Shown here one piece after another: positions 11,332 through 22,807 of a stretch of 64,000 nucleotides of DNA. Origin of the DNA: Annona cherimola (lineage: Eukaryota > Streptophyta > Magnoliopsida > Magnoliales > Annonaceae). The position numbers were made by a program, and so were the translations under genes. Numbering within the stretch: the stretch's first letter is position 1; every line of letters starts with the position of its first letter. The stretch spans positions 36,125,452 to 36,189,451 of the forward strand of contig CM059972.1 of the NCBI GenBank assembly GCA_030490835.1. Direction: 5' to 3'. The notes below the pieces were generated by a model. That model did not search any database, was not told the origin of the DNA, and was given only the letters and a program-made list of their open reading frames with translations.

Positions 11332-12064
11332 CCATTGAAGAATGAACGTGGAGAGTAGAGAGAAGGAGGAAAGAAAGAGGAAAACATATGTTGGGCTTTC
11401 ATCTTCTAATATTCAAGTGTGTTGAAGTTATTTGAACAACTATTGAAGCTTCAAGTGCTACAACTTCCAAGTGTGCTCTCAAGATTATCATCTCCACATA
11501 ACAAGGAGCTTCCGGTGCTTATCGAATACACATTGTAAAGCGTAATCTCTCTTTTATTTATTTCTTTTATGTTGTTGCCTTGGATCGGTGTTGGAGACCG
11601 AATTCAAGAAGAAGCAAAATAGGGGGTTGGTTTGAGTTTGTCTCACTAACGGGTTTTGCTTGGTTGGTTTGAGTTTGTCTCACCAATAGATTGGACTTGG
11701 TTGGTTGTAGTTGGTCTCACCAACAAGTGATTATTGTATATGCCCCCTAGAGCTAGAATCTAGAAGAGAGCGGGTGCTCTAGATTGTATTGAAAATACAA
11801 TAGTGGAACTCAAGACACAACGGGTGTGTGCTTGGAAGAGTGGAGTAGGGAAGGTTGCTCGAACCACTATATATTGTTGTCTCTTGTTTGGTTTGATTGT
11901 TTACATTTTTATATTCCATTTGCACCCTCTCATTCTATCTCATATCATGTTTCATCAAGGGGATTGAAATTATAAGGGGTTAAGTTTTAATTCACCAAAG
12001 AATTTTTCAGAACCCAATTCACCCCTCCCCTCTTGGGTTTTGCCATTAACTCGGGGCCAACAAG

Positions 12065-12076
12065 TGGTATCAGAGC
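12065..12076 (+). other. Primer binding site, initiator-Met tRNA, copy C
   Basis: TGGTATCAGAGC two bases after the 5' LTR, the same spacing as in copies A and B. Confidence 0.93.
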
Positions 12077-12116
12077 AGGCCTCTACCTTATTTGAGGTGA
12101 TCTCTTCTATATTTCT

Positions 12117-13717
12117 ATGGCAACTTACTTAACTTCTGTACCTGCATTTGCCGAAGGCCAATCATTTTTAAGGCCACCTCTATTTGATGGCAATAATTTT
12201 AGTTATTGGAAGTTAAGGATGAAACAACTCATTATGGCAACTAATATGAATTCTTGGATAGCCATACAAGATGGCATTACATTACCAAAGGAGGACAAGG
12301 CGTCCACTTGGACAAAAGAAGAAACTATGTCCGTCCAAAGTAATGCCAAAGCTATGAATTTCTTATTTTGTGCATTGACCGCAGCAGAATTTGATAGAGT
12401 TTCTTCATGCACAACGGCTAAAGAGATATGGGATAAATTGGTGATTTTGAAAGATTTCAAATGTTAGATGGTGAATCAATTTCAGAAATGTATGCTAGAT
12501 TTTCTAAAATCACTAACGCTCTTAAAGGCCTAGAAAAGCCAATTTCTGAAAGTGAGCAGGTTATGAAGATACTTAGAGCATTGCCAAACTCATGGAATGA
12601 AAAGATTACAGCTATTGAGGAGGCAAAAGACTTAAACAAGCTCAAAGTAGATGACTTGATTAGCTCACTCATGTCTCATGAGCTCATCAAAAACAAGAAA
12701 GAAGAATCTCGCAGAAGTAAGAAGTCTATTGCGCTCAAAAGTATGATGAAGAGCTCAAGTGAATCTACATCAAGTTCATATGAATATTCTAGCTCAAAGA
12801 AGAAAATGAAGAATAGAAGAAAGGAATTTCCAAAATGTTATAAATGTGGTGGTCTTGGACATATACAAATCGAATGTACCACCCCGGATGATTTGGAAAT
12901 TCAAAATAAGAGAAGCTTTTCAAAGAGACAAGCTAGAAGAATGCTTAAAAAGAAATATACTACCTCAAGCTCTAGCACTTCATCAAGTGAAGGAGAAGAT
13001 GCAGTAAATTGGGCAAGAATTTGCTACATGGCCATTGTAGAAGATGAAAAGAAAACTTGCCAAAATTTTGATGCATCTATGGATATCGAGGTAAGCTCAT
13101 CTGATTCTTATTCATCTTCTAATGTTTTTTCTAAATGTAATGAGTTGAATGATTTACAACAAACTTATGACTCATTATTTGATGAATTCAAAAGCCTTGG
13201 TATCAAATATGTTCAAAAGAAAAGGCAATTCAACACAACTGCCATTGCAAATGAAAAATTAGCAGAGGAGAATGCATCTTTGCAAAATGATATAAATGCT
13301 TTGAAAAATGAAACAGAGACATTGAGAAAGGAGAACCAAAATTTGAAGGATTCATTGGCTAAGTTCTCCAACATGGGAGAAAATGTGCAGAAATTTTTGA
13401 GAACGACCACTCAAGTTAATAAGAGAGGTCTTGGATTTGTAAAGCACATTAATGTCAAACTAAAGAAAACAAACTCTCCTATTTGGATTAAGGCTTCTAG
13501 TACATCAAATGTGAGGGGAAATTTTAAGAAGCTTGTTGATAAATCATGGACAAATATACTTACTTGGCAACCAAAGAATTATCATGGTACTCCAACCTAT
13601 GCTAGAATCACTTGTCATTATTGTAATAAGTTTGGACACAAAATATATCAATGCAAGGCAAGAAAAATGGTTTGTAATGGAGTTAAATTAGCTTGGATGC
13701 CAAAGAGACATATCTAA
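12117..13717 (+). pseudogene. gag: gag of copy C, frameshifted by a small deletion
   Basis: The first frame (12117-12467) starts [17 protein letters not shown] and matches copy A gag up to AKEIWDKLV. A deletion of roughly 60 bp then removes the segment matching copy A's [12 protein letters not shown] region and shifts the frame. The second frame runs to 13717. It retains the C-terminal half of the gag domain ([28 protein letters not shown]) and a zinc knuckle CYKCGGLGHIQIEC. It also keeps Ser-rich and coiled-coil stretches and a second knuckle CHYCNKFGHKIYQC. Both knuckles are complete C-x2-C-x4-H-x4-C. The second frame could still give a truncated nucleocapsid-like product if initiated at 12461, but I call it a pseudogene. 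Confidence 0.85.
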
Positions 13718-14357
13718 GGTGGAACCAAGTCTCCTTGAGTTCCTAAGCATTATGGTACTAACATTCATGGACCCATAACACGGGTACCAAAAGAAAAGAA
13801 GATATCATATTTGTGATGCAGGTTTTTATTACAAAGTCATCTAGAGAATGAAGGAGCATGAATTGCAAAAGAAAGGGGGAGTTGAGAAAAATAGTAATGA
13901 TAACTTTAATCAAAGGTAAGTAAAGGTATGTTGCTCTCCTAAAGAAATTAATAAACTAGTGGTATCATAGTCATATTATAGATCATATGCTTGACTCAAA
14001 ATGAATGATTAGTATGAAAAAAAAGGGGGGGAGAGAGTGTAGTATGAACCTATTTTATAAGCCTCATTTGTACTACCTATTTTATATGCCCCATTGTGCC
14101 TCATTGTGCCCCATTATGCTACCTTTTTGTGTTGATTGACAAAAAGGGGGAGAGAGTGTAGTAATGAAAATATCTTAAGAAAAGAGAATAATATTGCATA
14201 TAACTTAGGGGGAGAAGCATTTCCATCTATATGAAAAGAATATATATTATTGCACTTATTGATGAAAATCATGATCTTCATATAGACATATCTGTGATTC
14301 AATTGAGAAAGGAAGATATTTCAATTAAGTTTTGTCAATCATCAAAAAGGGGGAGAT
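13718..14357 (+). other. Copy C tail with repeated polypurine tracts
   Basis: No gene. Just after the gag end the sequence GGGTACCAAAAG matches the gag-pol junction of copies A and B, so the pol/ORF3 deletion starts close by. Purine runs recur at about 13882 (GAAAGGGGGAG), 14019 (A8G7AGAGAG), 14141 (CAAAAAGGGGGAGAGAG), 14206 (TTAGGGGGAGAAG) and 14344-14357 (AAAAAGGGGGAGAT). The last abuts the 3' LTR and is the probable priming tract. Multiple polypurine tracts are a described Sirevirus trait. Confidence 0.75.
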
Positions 14358-14569
14358 TGTTGAGATTGTTGATCATATGCTTGCTTTAAGAATGATTAAT
14401 TTGATTTTGATGATTAACAAATAATTGAAATATCATTAAAAAGGATCTAATACATTTGTCTAAGTGTTCTCAGATATTTTATCTCTAATTATGTATATGA
14501 AAATGAAAATGTGAAATAATTTAAGTTTCAAGAGTTCAAGTTCATGAATTGCAAGTTCTGCAAAGTGAA

Positions 14570-14848
14570 GTCTCAGCCCAAGTCGACTTCACTTGCGACT
14601 TGGTGAAGTCTCAGACCCAAGTCGACTTCGCCTGCGACTTCGCCTGCGACTTCGGAAGTGAAGTCTCAACCCAAGTCGACTTCACTTGCGACTTGGCGAA
14701 GTCCCAGACCCAAGTGGACTTCACCTGCAACTTCGAAGGCAAAATTCTGGACAGCAAGTTTTAGCAAGACGAAGTCGCATCCCAAGTCGACTTCACCTAT
14801 CCGAAGTCGACTCCACTCATCCGAAGTCGACTCCACTTGCGACTTCAA
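14570..14848. repeat. AAGTCGACTT palindrome cluster, copy C 3' LTR
   Basis: Same cluster as in the 5' LTR, but with one extra 12-bp unit (ACTTCGCCTGCG) near 14637. Confidence 0.85.
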
Positions 14849-14929
14849 CTCGTAACGGTCGAAAATCTGAACGTTGGAGCTCTAGATGCGCGTGAACCTC
14901 CACTCCAACGGCTAGAACCTTTTTTCCTC

Positions 14930-14937
14930 TATATATA
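14930..14937 (+). promoter_or_regulatory. TATA box of copy C 3' LTR
   Basis: TATATATA at the position matching 11324 of the 5' LTR. Confidence 0.5.
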
Positions 14938-16165
14938 CCATTGAATAATGAACGTGGAGAGTAGAGAGAAGGAGGAAAGAAAGAGGAAAACATATGTTGG
15001 GCTTTCATCTTCTAATATTCAAGTGTTTGAAGTTATTTGAACAACTATTGAAGCTTCAAGTGCTACAACTTCCAAGTGTGCTCTCAAGATTATCATCTCC
15101 ACATAACAAGGAGCTTCCGGTGCTTATCGAATACACATTGTAAAGTGTAATCTCTCTTTTATTTATTTCTTTTATGTTGTTGCCTTGGATCGTGTTGGAG
15201 ACCGAATTCAAGAAGAAGCAAAACAGGGGGTTGATTTGGGTTTGTCTCACTAACGGGTTTTGCTTGGTTGGTTTGAGTTTGTCTCACCAATAGATTGGAG
15301 TTGGTTGGTTGTAGTTGGTCTCACCAACAAGTGATTATTGTATATGCCCCCTAGAGCTAGAATCTAGAAGAGAGCGTGTGCTCTAGATTGTATTGAAAAT
15401 ACAATAGTGGAACCCAAGACACAACGGGTGTGTGCTTGGAAGAGTGGAGTAGGGAATGTTGCCCGAACCACTATATATTGTTGTCTCTTGTTTGGTTTGA
15501 TTGTTTACATTTTTATATTCCATTTGCACCCTCTCATTCTTGTTGGTCCCGAGTTGATGGCAAAACCCAAGAGGGGAGGGGTGAATTGGGTATTTAAAAT
15601 TTGTAACAGAAACTTAACCCCGGATTAATCTAGTTCCCTTAATGAAGAAATGAAATGGAAAACAATATAATGTAGAGAGCAGGAATATAAATCAAGCACA
15701 CAGGATTTTTATAGTGGTTCGGGCAACCTCCCTACTCCACTCTTCCAAGCTTACACTCCTTGTGACTTGGGTTCCACTATTGTATTCTCTCAATACAATT
15801 AGAGTCACTGCTCTCTTCTAGATTCCAGCTCTAGGGGGCATCAACAAATCACAACACAAGTAGGTGATGAGTTACACTCCAATCACACACTACTTTGCTT
15901 ACACTTGATCTTAGTTCCTCAAACTAAATCAAGTTCAACACATACAAAAGAAACAATAAGAAAACTACACTTTACAGTTGTGTAGAAACAGTTTGGCGCA
16001 GAGAAGAACTTGTTGAATTGGCTTTGAATGATCAGTAGTTGAGCTCTTGCAGTTTGAAGCAAAGTTCTTCCTCTTTAATTTGCTTGATCTCTTTAAAGCT
16101 CTTGTAGATGGTAGTTATGCACACTTAATGATTCTCAGCTACTTCCCTCGTCCACCATGAATGCC

Positions 16166-16172
16166 TTTTATA
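16166..16172 (-). promoter_or_regulatory. TATA box of copy B 3' LTR
   Basis: TATAAAAGG on the minus strand, downstream of the palindrome cluster. Confidence 0.55.
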
Positions 16173-16254
16173 ATTTTGGAGGGAATCCGAACGTTAGAGG
16201 GTAGGTGGCGCGCATTTAATGCGCCAACGTTCGAATAAATTCCGACCGTTGCGA

Positions 16255-16515
16255 CTCAAGTCGCATGTGGAGTCGACTTCGGATGCGACTTCGCCCAAGT
16301 CGCAGATGGAGTCGACTTCGGGTGCGACTTTGCTTCTCCGTCGCAACTTCAAGTTTCAGTCAGGGTCGACTTGGGCATCAACTTGACCCAAGTCGCAGGT
16401 GAAGTCGACTTTGGGTGTGACTTCACCTTGTCTGTTTCCAAGTCTGAGTCTTGAGTCGACTTTGGCTTCCGACTTCAACTCAAGTCGATCATGGAGTCCA
16501 CTTGGGTTGCGACTT
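16255..16515. repeat. AAGTCGACTT palindrome cluster 1, copy B 3' LTR
   Basis: Alternating GAGTCGACTTCGG, TGCGACTTCG and CAAGTCGCA motifs, just upstream of the TATA box. Confidence 0.85.
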
Positions 16516-16929
16516 GACTTGGTCTTTGCAAAATATGCTCTGTTCTTCATTTGATCTTCCTCTATCTTGCTTGGCTTGTTTCCTTTAATCATTTTCATTC
16601 TGAAATAATCCCTTATACTTGTAGATCTTGAAGTCCTTGTCTTTGGTTTATCTTGGATTGTCTTGAATCTTGTGATTCTTAGGAGAGCTTGAGTCCTGCT
16701 TGGTTGAATCATGCGCCTTGCTTTGCATTTGAGTCAGTTGGTCTTTAAGACTTGATAGACTTGATTTGAAGTTGAACATGAATCTTTTCTTTGAATTGAA
16801 CTCATTTGACCTTTATCTTTGAATCCTTGGACTTGATAAACTTGATTTGATCTCCATCTTGAATCTTTGCTTTGAACTTGAGTGAGAGATTCTTTGAATA
16901 GGCTTTGAAACTGTATCTTTGAAGTCTGA

Positions 16930-17260
16930 ACTTCTCGAGTCGCGGATGAAGTCGACTTTGTCTGCGACTTCACCCAAGTCGCACCTGGAGTCGACTTAGC
17001 CTGCGACTTGGGCAGCTTCGTGCCCCAAAATTCAGCTCTGGACAGTTTTTCACGATTGAAGTCGATAGCGAGGTCGACTTCGTCTGCGACTTGGCTACCC
17101 AAGTCGCATGTGAAGTCGACTTGGGATGCGACTTCACCTGCAAGTTGATTTTGCTTTTGAGGTTCTTTCTCAAGTCGATAGTTGAGTCGACTTTGGGATC
17201 GACTTCACCCTAAGTCGAAGTCCAAGTCGACTTGGGGATCGACTTGGCTACTTAAGTTCC
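16930..17260. repeat. AAGTCGACTT palindrome cluster 2, copy B 3' LTR
   Basis: Second cluster of the same motif, near the U3 start. Confidence 0.85.
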
Positions 17261-17376
17261 TTAAAAACAAATGGCAAACTCATTAGTCCTTTAAATATAC
17301 TCAAGTTAGTTGTTGTTAATCATCAAAACTCAATCTTTGGTCAATTTCGTTTTGTTTTGAAGCATTGTTTCCAACA

Positions 17377-17390
17377 ATCTCCCCCTTTTT
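17377..17390 (-). other. Polypurine tract of copy B
   Basis: AAAAAGGGGGAGAT on the minus strand, directly abutting the 3' LTR. It is the same tract as in copy C. Confidence 0.85.
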
Positions 17391-17668
17391 GATGATTGAC
17401 AAAACTAAATTGAGCTTATACCTTTCAAGATAAATGCATTTATATAATCTTCGAAAACAGAGTATAAGCAATCATTGCATAACTTTCAAAACAGATTATT
17501 AGCAAACATTCAATTCATATAAGCACATTTCAATCATAAACAAGTTTCATATCAATTATGTTTTCAATTTACGATGTAAAGCAAAAGAAATGAAACTCCT
17601 AAATACAAACTACCCAACCCAAAATTCAAAAAATTCTACTCAATTCCTATTCTATCTCCCCCTTTTTG
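17391..17668 (-). other. ORF3-LTR spacer of copy B with a second polypurine tract
   Basis: About 280 bp with no gene. A second tract (GACAAAAAGGGGGAGATAG on the minus strand, about 17653-17671) lies at the ORF3 stop codon and repeats the tract at the LTR. Confidence 0.65.
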
Positions 17669-19240
17669 TCAATCTATCAAAAATCTATCAATTCTTAATG
17701 ATTTTGTGAATTGAAATTGAGAGATCTGATATAAGATGGGTTTGATAGGACGATTTTGGGCAGATGAGTAGATAGAAGAAGCGTGATCGGTAGTTGCTGC
17801 TTTATGAACTGAACCCGATTCGTAAGGATCGAGTTCAGGCATGGGCCTCTTCTTGTGACGGCCTGAGGCGAGGTGATATCGGATGGTTCGCATTTCCCGA
17901 TCGATTCGATCTTGTCGGGAATGCATGTCGTTGATCGCCGTCAACACCTCGGTCACAAGACTCGTCATTCGGTCTTCTTGGTGACCCATTTCTTCCCGTA
18001 GAGCCGAGATTTCTGCCTTTATGCTCTGGAGCGTCGCCTCTTGTGATGAAGTAGGAGGCGCTCTATCGGGTGCAACGGATCCGTGAGGTGTATAGGATCC
18101 GTGCGATGCAGGAGATGCGTGCCGTGTAGGCGATGCCTCTGGAGGTTGCTTCCCCTCAGCTTGTGCTTCGTCCTCTGGTTCTCGGACTGGCTCGCCTAGC
18201 TTCTCCCTTATTCGATCATCCCTGAACTGCTCCAGATTGATCTTCATACGTTGGAGCAAAGCCTTGTTGATGGCGTTTGTCGTCTTGGGAACTTCAAATG
18301 GTTCCCCTTCAATGTCTACCTCGCACCGCTCAAGGATCTTAGTGATCCAGGATCCATAAGGTAGCACGCCTCGTGGGTTATCCTTTTTACATGCCAAAAC
18401 TTCGAGGAAGAGTCTAGGAAGACTGATCTTTACCTTATTGACCAGTTTCCATAAGATCATTGCTTCCTGTGGATTGAGTTGATTTCTTCCGCCTCCTTTT
18501 GGCAAGATACAGTGGGCGATTAGCAGACGGATGACCCTGAGTCTGGGAGGAAGATCCATGTAATGCAAGAATTTGGTGCCTGCATGGTACTTGTTGCTCT
18601 TTGTCAACTCGTTGTAAATTTTGTCCATCGTCAGATCTTTGGGAAGCCTTTCTTCTTCATAGGGTACTTGGAGAATGTTCCCAATTCTCCTTAAGGCTTC
18701 ATTTTGATTTGGGTAATTCATAGAACTCAAATACATTTCACTGCCTTTGACGTAGGCGCAAAACTTGGTGTCGTCCCATAGATAGTAGAAGAGTCTTGTG
18801 AGATCAGGATAGATCCTTTCGTCGGATTTGAACAGTTGTGTCCAACCTTGGAAGTCTAGTAGCTCTTCTATGTCGAACTCATAGTCACTAAGAAATTTGA
18901 AGTCTATGATCTTAGGAATGAATACCTTTCGGTCATAGAAGTGTTTGTCGAAGCGACTATGTTGCTGTTCGGTCTTGAAGTATGTTGTGGGCATTTTCAA
19001 GACTTGCCCCTTCTTGATCGGAATTCTTGAGGAGTATGAGCTTTCAGGTTGGCTTTCAGACCTTGGAGCTCGATCGGATGATTGAGTAGTGGTTTGGAAT
19101 CGAACCCGTCTACCCGTCGATGTAGAGGGTTCCTCCCTTGCTCTCTTAGCGGGTGTCCTAGCTCTCTTAGGAATATCCTTTTCTGTTTGTGTGGAAGCCC
19201 GTTTGGGGTATGGTTTTGATATGACTTTCTTTGGTGCCAT
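17669..19240 (-). CDS. Sirevirus third ORF (ORF3), full length; putative plant transposon protein family
   Basis: The 523-residue frame is open. Residues 1-70 are basic and Ser/Thr-rich with PKRARTPAKRAREE, a plausible nuclear localisation signal. A globular region spans roughly 80-320: FIPKIIDFKFL near 108, IYPDLTRLFYYLWDD near 140, GVLPYGSWITKIL near 288. An acidic and Pro/Ser/His-rich linker follows, then a predicted coiled coil (LQSIKAEISALREEMGHQEDR, broken here only by my naming), and another basic patch (GRHKKRP). No signal peptide or membrane span is visible, so an envelope role is unlikely. Copy A carries its closest relative. The MULE ORF at 30160-31749 shares the two core motifs at similar spacing. 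It is intact although gag and pol of the same copy are broken. Function unknown. Confidence 0.82.
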   Translation of the reverse strand: MAPKKVISKPYPKRASTQTEKDIPKRARTPAKRAREEPSTSTGRRVRFQTTTQSSDRAPRSESQPESSYSSRIPIKKGQVLKMPTTYFKTEQQHSRFDKHFYDRKVFIPKIIDFKFLSDYEFDIEELLDFQGWTQLFKSDERIYPDLTRLFYYLWDDTKFCAYVKGSEMYLSSMNYPNQNEALRRIGNILQVPYEEERLPKDLTMDKIYNELTKSNKYHAGTKFLHYMDLPPRLRVIRLLIAHCILPKGGGRNQLNPQEAMILWKLVNKVKISLPRLFLEVLACKKDNPRGVLPYGSWITKILERCEVDIEGEPFEVPKTTNAINKALLQRMKINLEQFRDDRIREKLGEPVREPEDEAQAEGKQPPEASPTRHASPASHGSYTPHGSVAPDRAPPTSSQEATLQSIKAEISALREEMGHQEDRMTSLVTEVLTAINDMHSRQDRIDREMRTIRYHLASGRHKKRPMPELDPYESGSVHKAATTDHASSIYSSAQNRPIKPILYQISQFQFTKSLRIDRFLID

Positions 19241-19702
19241 TTAGATGGTTTGGAAACTAAGAGAAAGCTTGCCGAAACAGGGAAAGGAATTGCCGGAAGA
19301 AAGAAGGAATCGGTTGCCGGGAAAGAGAGAAATGGAGATTGAAGCTCTGAGAGGCAGCCGGACAGAAAAAGGCACTGCCGGAGGAGGGAGAAATGGAGAG
19401 AATCGCCGGCGGGGAGAGAGCTCTGTCGCCGGAGGAGAGAAAAAAAAAACAGAGTAGCAAGGAGGGAAATGGGGAAGAAAAAGAGAAAAGGAAAAGAAAA
19501 GGAAATGCGAAACGTCGCGCGCGCGGAGTCGACTTTGCCCTAGGCGAAGTCGACTTCGACCCTGTGGAGTCGACTTCGCGGTTGAGGCGGAGTCGACTTC
19601 ACTTTCCCAAGTCGACTTGGCCTGAGTTGACTTGGCTCCCATGGAGTCGACTTGATCCATCGACTTGACCTTTTCAGATTTTAGTTTCTTGTTTAATTTT
19701 TC
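19241..19702 (-). promoter_or_regulatory. pol-ORF3 spacer of copy B
   Basis: No gene. On the minus strand it holds a palindrome cluster (about 19670-19520: six AGTCGACT or close variants), then a CT-rich leader with CTCCGGCGA units, then the ORF3 ATG at 19240. The order matches copy A. A role as an internal promoter/leader for ORF3 is inference. Confidence 0.4.
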
Positions 19703-22700
19703 CTAATTTAGCTCTATCATCCCCATATCATTCCTGATTTTACAAAATGATTCCTTGGCTAGTGGTTTGGTAAAGATATCAGCAATTTGGTCTTCTATTT
19801 TCACATATTCTAAACAAATATCATGGTTTTCAACATGTTCTCTAATGAAATGGTGTCTTACATCAATATGCTTAGTTCTTGAATGCAGTACAGGATTCTT
19901 AGTCAGAAAAATTGCACTTGTATTATCACATCTAATAGGAATATCGAAATAATCAATACCATAATCTTTCAATTGCTGTTTCATCCAAAGCAATTGGGCA
20001 CAACAACTACCGGCGGCTATGTATTCGGCTTCCGCAGTAGATAGAGCAACACTTGTTTATTTTCTTGAGTACCATGAAACCAACATATGTCCAAGAAACT
20101 GACAAGTTCCACTAGTACTCTTTCTATCTACTTTATAGCCGGCAAAATCTGCATCCGAATAGCCGATTAAATCAAAGGTTGACCCCTTTGGATACCATAG
20201 TCCAAGATTGGTAGTTTTTATCAAATATTTAAAAATCCTTTTTACAGCAAGTAGATGTGATTCTTTAGGACAAGCTTGAAATCTATAGCACATACAAACA
20301 CTGAAGAGAATATCGAGTCTAGAAACAGTTAAATATAACAAGGAACCTATCATGCTTCTATAAAGCTTTTGATCGATACATTTACCGTTTTCATTCATGT
20401 CGATCTTGATTGTAGAGCTCATTGGAGTATTTGCCCCTTTGCTGTTTTGCATACCAAATATCTTGAGCATATCTTTGACATACTTGGACTGGTTTAGAAA
20501 TATCCCTTCACTTTGTTGCTTGATTTGCAGTCCAAGAAAGAAATTTAATTCTCCCATCATGCTCATTTCGAATTCGTTCTGCATAATCTTAGAAAATTCT
20601 TGGCATAGATTTTCGTCAGTAGCACCAAATATTATATCGTCCACGTAAATTTGTACAATTAAAATATTTTTATCTTTATATTTAATGAACAACGTAGTAT
20701 CAACTTTTCCTTTTTGAAACTCATGATCAATCAAAAATTTATTCAACCTTTCATACCAAGCTCTTGGAGCTTGTTTTAATCCATATAATGCTTTGGTCAA
20801 TTTATAAACATATTTTGATTGATCCTTTTCTTCAAATCCTGGGGGTTGTTCAACATACACTTCTTCATTCAAATATTCGTTCAGAAATGCACTTTTTACA
20901 TCCATTTGGAACAATTTGAAATTCATATGAGAAGCAAATGCTAGTAAAATACGTATGACTTCTAATCTAGCCACGGGTGCATATGATTCTTCAAAATCAA
21001 TTCCTTCTTCTTGGGAATACCCTTTGGCTACTAATCTGGCCTTGTTTCTTATTACAAGACCGCTTTCGTCTAATTTGTTCCTAAATACCCATTTGGTACC
21101 AATGATTATATGATTATTTGGTCTAGGAACTAAATGCCATACATTGTTCCTTTCAAATTGGTTTAGCTCTTCTTGCATTGCAATGACCCAGTTTTCATCA
21201 TTGAGAGCTTGTTCAATGGTATGTGGTTCAATTTTTTATACAAAAGCATATTGACCACAAATGTTTTGTTTTGATCTTCTAGTTTTCACTCCTTCATATA
21301 CATTACCAATAACTTGCTCAATTGGATGGGCATTTTTGAACTTTAAATCAGTTGGAGGTTTGTAAGTATCATTACCTTCACTTACCTCTTCCTCCATGAG
21401 ATTTTCTGGCTTGAGCTCGAGTTCCTTTGGTTGTTCTTTTCTTTTTGTCTCATCTGCATCACTTAGTTCATCCTTCTTTCTCGGAGCTTGGTTAATTTCA
21501 TCAAATACAACATGTATGGATTCTTCTACAACTTGGTTTCGTTTATTGAATACTCTATATGCTTTGCTATTTGATGAGTAACCAAGGAATATAGCCTCAT
21601 CACTTTTAGCATCTAGTTTTCCCAAGTTGGTTTTTCCATTGTTCAAAACATAGCATGTGCATCCAAAAGCATGAAAATAAGAAATATTTGGTTTTCTTCC
21701 TTTCCATAGCTCATATGGGGTCTTTTTCAAGATTGCTCTAATGGTGACTCGATTCAAAACATGACAAGCTGTACTTACAACTTCACCCCAAAATTTCTTG
21801 GATAATTTGCTCTCATTTAGTATTGTTCTAGCCATCTCTTGTATAGTTCTGTTTTTCCTTTCAACTACTCCATTTTGTTGTGGAGTTCTTGGTGCAGAAA
21901 ATGTGTGATGAATTCCTTTTTCATTACATAACTCTATGAATCGTTTGTTTTCAAATTCACCACCATGATCACTTCTTATAGTCATAATAGTACTTTGTTT
22001 TTCATTTTGCACCAAATTTACAAAAGTTGAAAACATAGAGAAAGCTTCATCTTTGCTAGCTAAGAGAATTATCCATGTGAATCTTGAAAAATCATCAACA
22101 ATCACAAATACATATTTCTTTCCACCAATGGTTAGAATGTCGGATGGCCCGTATAGATCCATGTGTAGCAATTCAAGTGGCTTAGTGGTGGAAATTTCCT
22201 TTTTGGTAGAGAAAGACATCTTGGGTTGTTTTGATAATTGACATGCCTTACAAATCTTGTCCTTGTCATATTTCAATCTTGGTAATCCTTCTACCAAACT
22301 CTTTTTCCATAGGGTCTTTATATTTCCCATGTTTATATGTCCAAGCATTTTATGCCAAACCCATGGGTCATTATCAATGGCCATTAGACATTGACCATTT
22401 AATTCATCAAGTGAAACCAAATATACATTTCCATATCTTTTACCACTAAACATGATATGTTCTCCATCAAATACATTACATATAGATGATTCAAACACAA
22501 CTTTGTATCCTTTATCACATAATTGGCTAATGCTCATTAAATTGTGTTTGAGTCTTTCAACAAACAAAACATCTTCCATGCATGCATTTGAAATACTATG
22601 TATATTTCCTTTACCTTTAATTTTACCTTTTTCATTATTGCCAAAGGCAACCATTCCATCGTTGCAAGGCTTCAGTTTATGAAATAAGCTTCTTTCACCG

Positions 22701-22807
22701 GTCATATGCCTTGAGCAACCGCTATCCATGAACCATTCATTATTTGCCTTTGCCTTAAAACATGTCTGAAAAAATAAGCAAGTAAATCTTATCTCCTTGG
22801 TACCCAT
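19703..22807 (-). pseudogene. pol: pol of copy B with two premature stops
   Basis: One reading frame runs from 22807 to 19703, interrupted by two in-frame stops. The first segment (21236-22807) has the protease [10 protein letters not shown], pre-integrase zinc residues, and the integrase core with [14 protein letters not shown] at 21236 replaces a codon that is TCG (Ser) in copy A. The second segment (20057-21178) has reverse transcriptase with YVDD. A TAA at 20057 replaces CAA (Gln), a single C-to-T change, inside RNase H. The remainder (19703-20056) completes RNase H. The first ATG (22807) overlaps the gag 3' end in another frame by 19 bp. No polyprotein could be completed without stop readthrough. 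Confidence 0.9.

Larger units (their letters stand above)
10764..12062 (+). repeat. 5' LTR of copy C
   Basis: 1299 bp, from TGTTGAGATTGTTGATC to GGGGCCAACA. The last ~450 bp (R/U5 part) resembles the LTRs of copies A and B, while most of U3 differs outside the palindromes. Confidence 0.93.
14358..15540 (+). repeat. 3' LTR of copy C, first part
   Basis: Starts TGTTGAGATTGTTGATC and matches the 5' LTR up to CTCTCATTCT, where copy B is inserted. Confidence 0.93.
15541..17376 (-). repeat. 3' LTR of copy B
   Basis: 1836 bp with TG...CA ends, next to a polypurine tract at 17377. It carries two palindrome clusters and a TATA box in the same order as copy A. Confidence 0.95.

Noticed and set aside
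17669..19240. Sirevirus ORF3 as an envelope-like protein
   Set aside because: No signal peptide, membrane span or Cys-rich ectodomain. The protein is basic and coiled, with a nuclear-type N-terminus.
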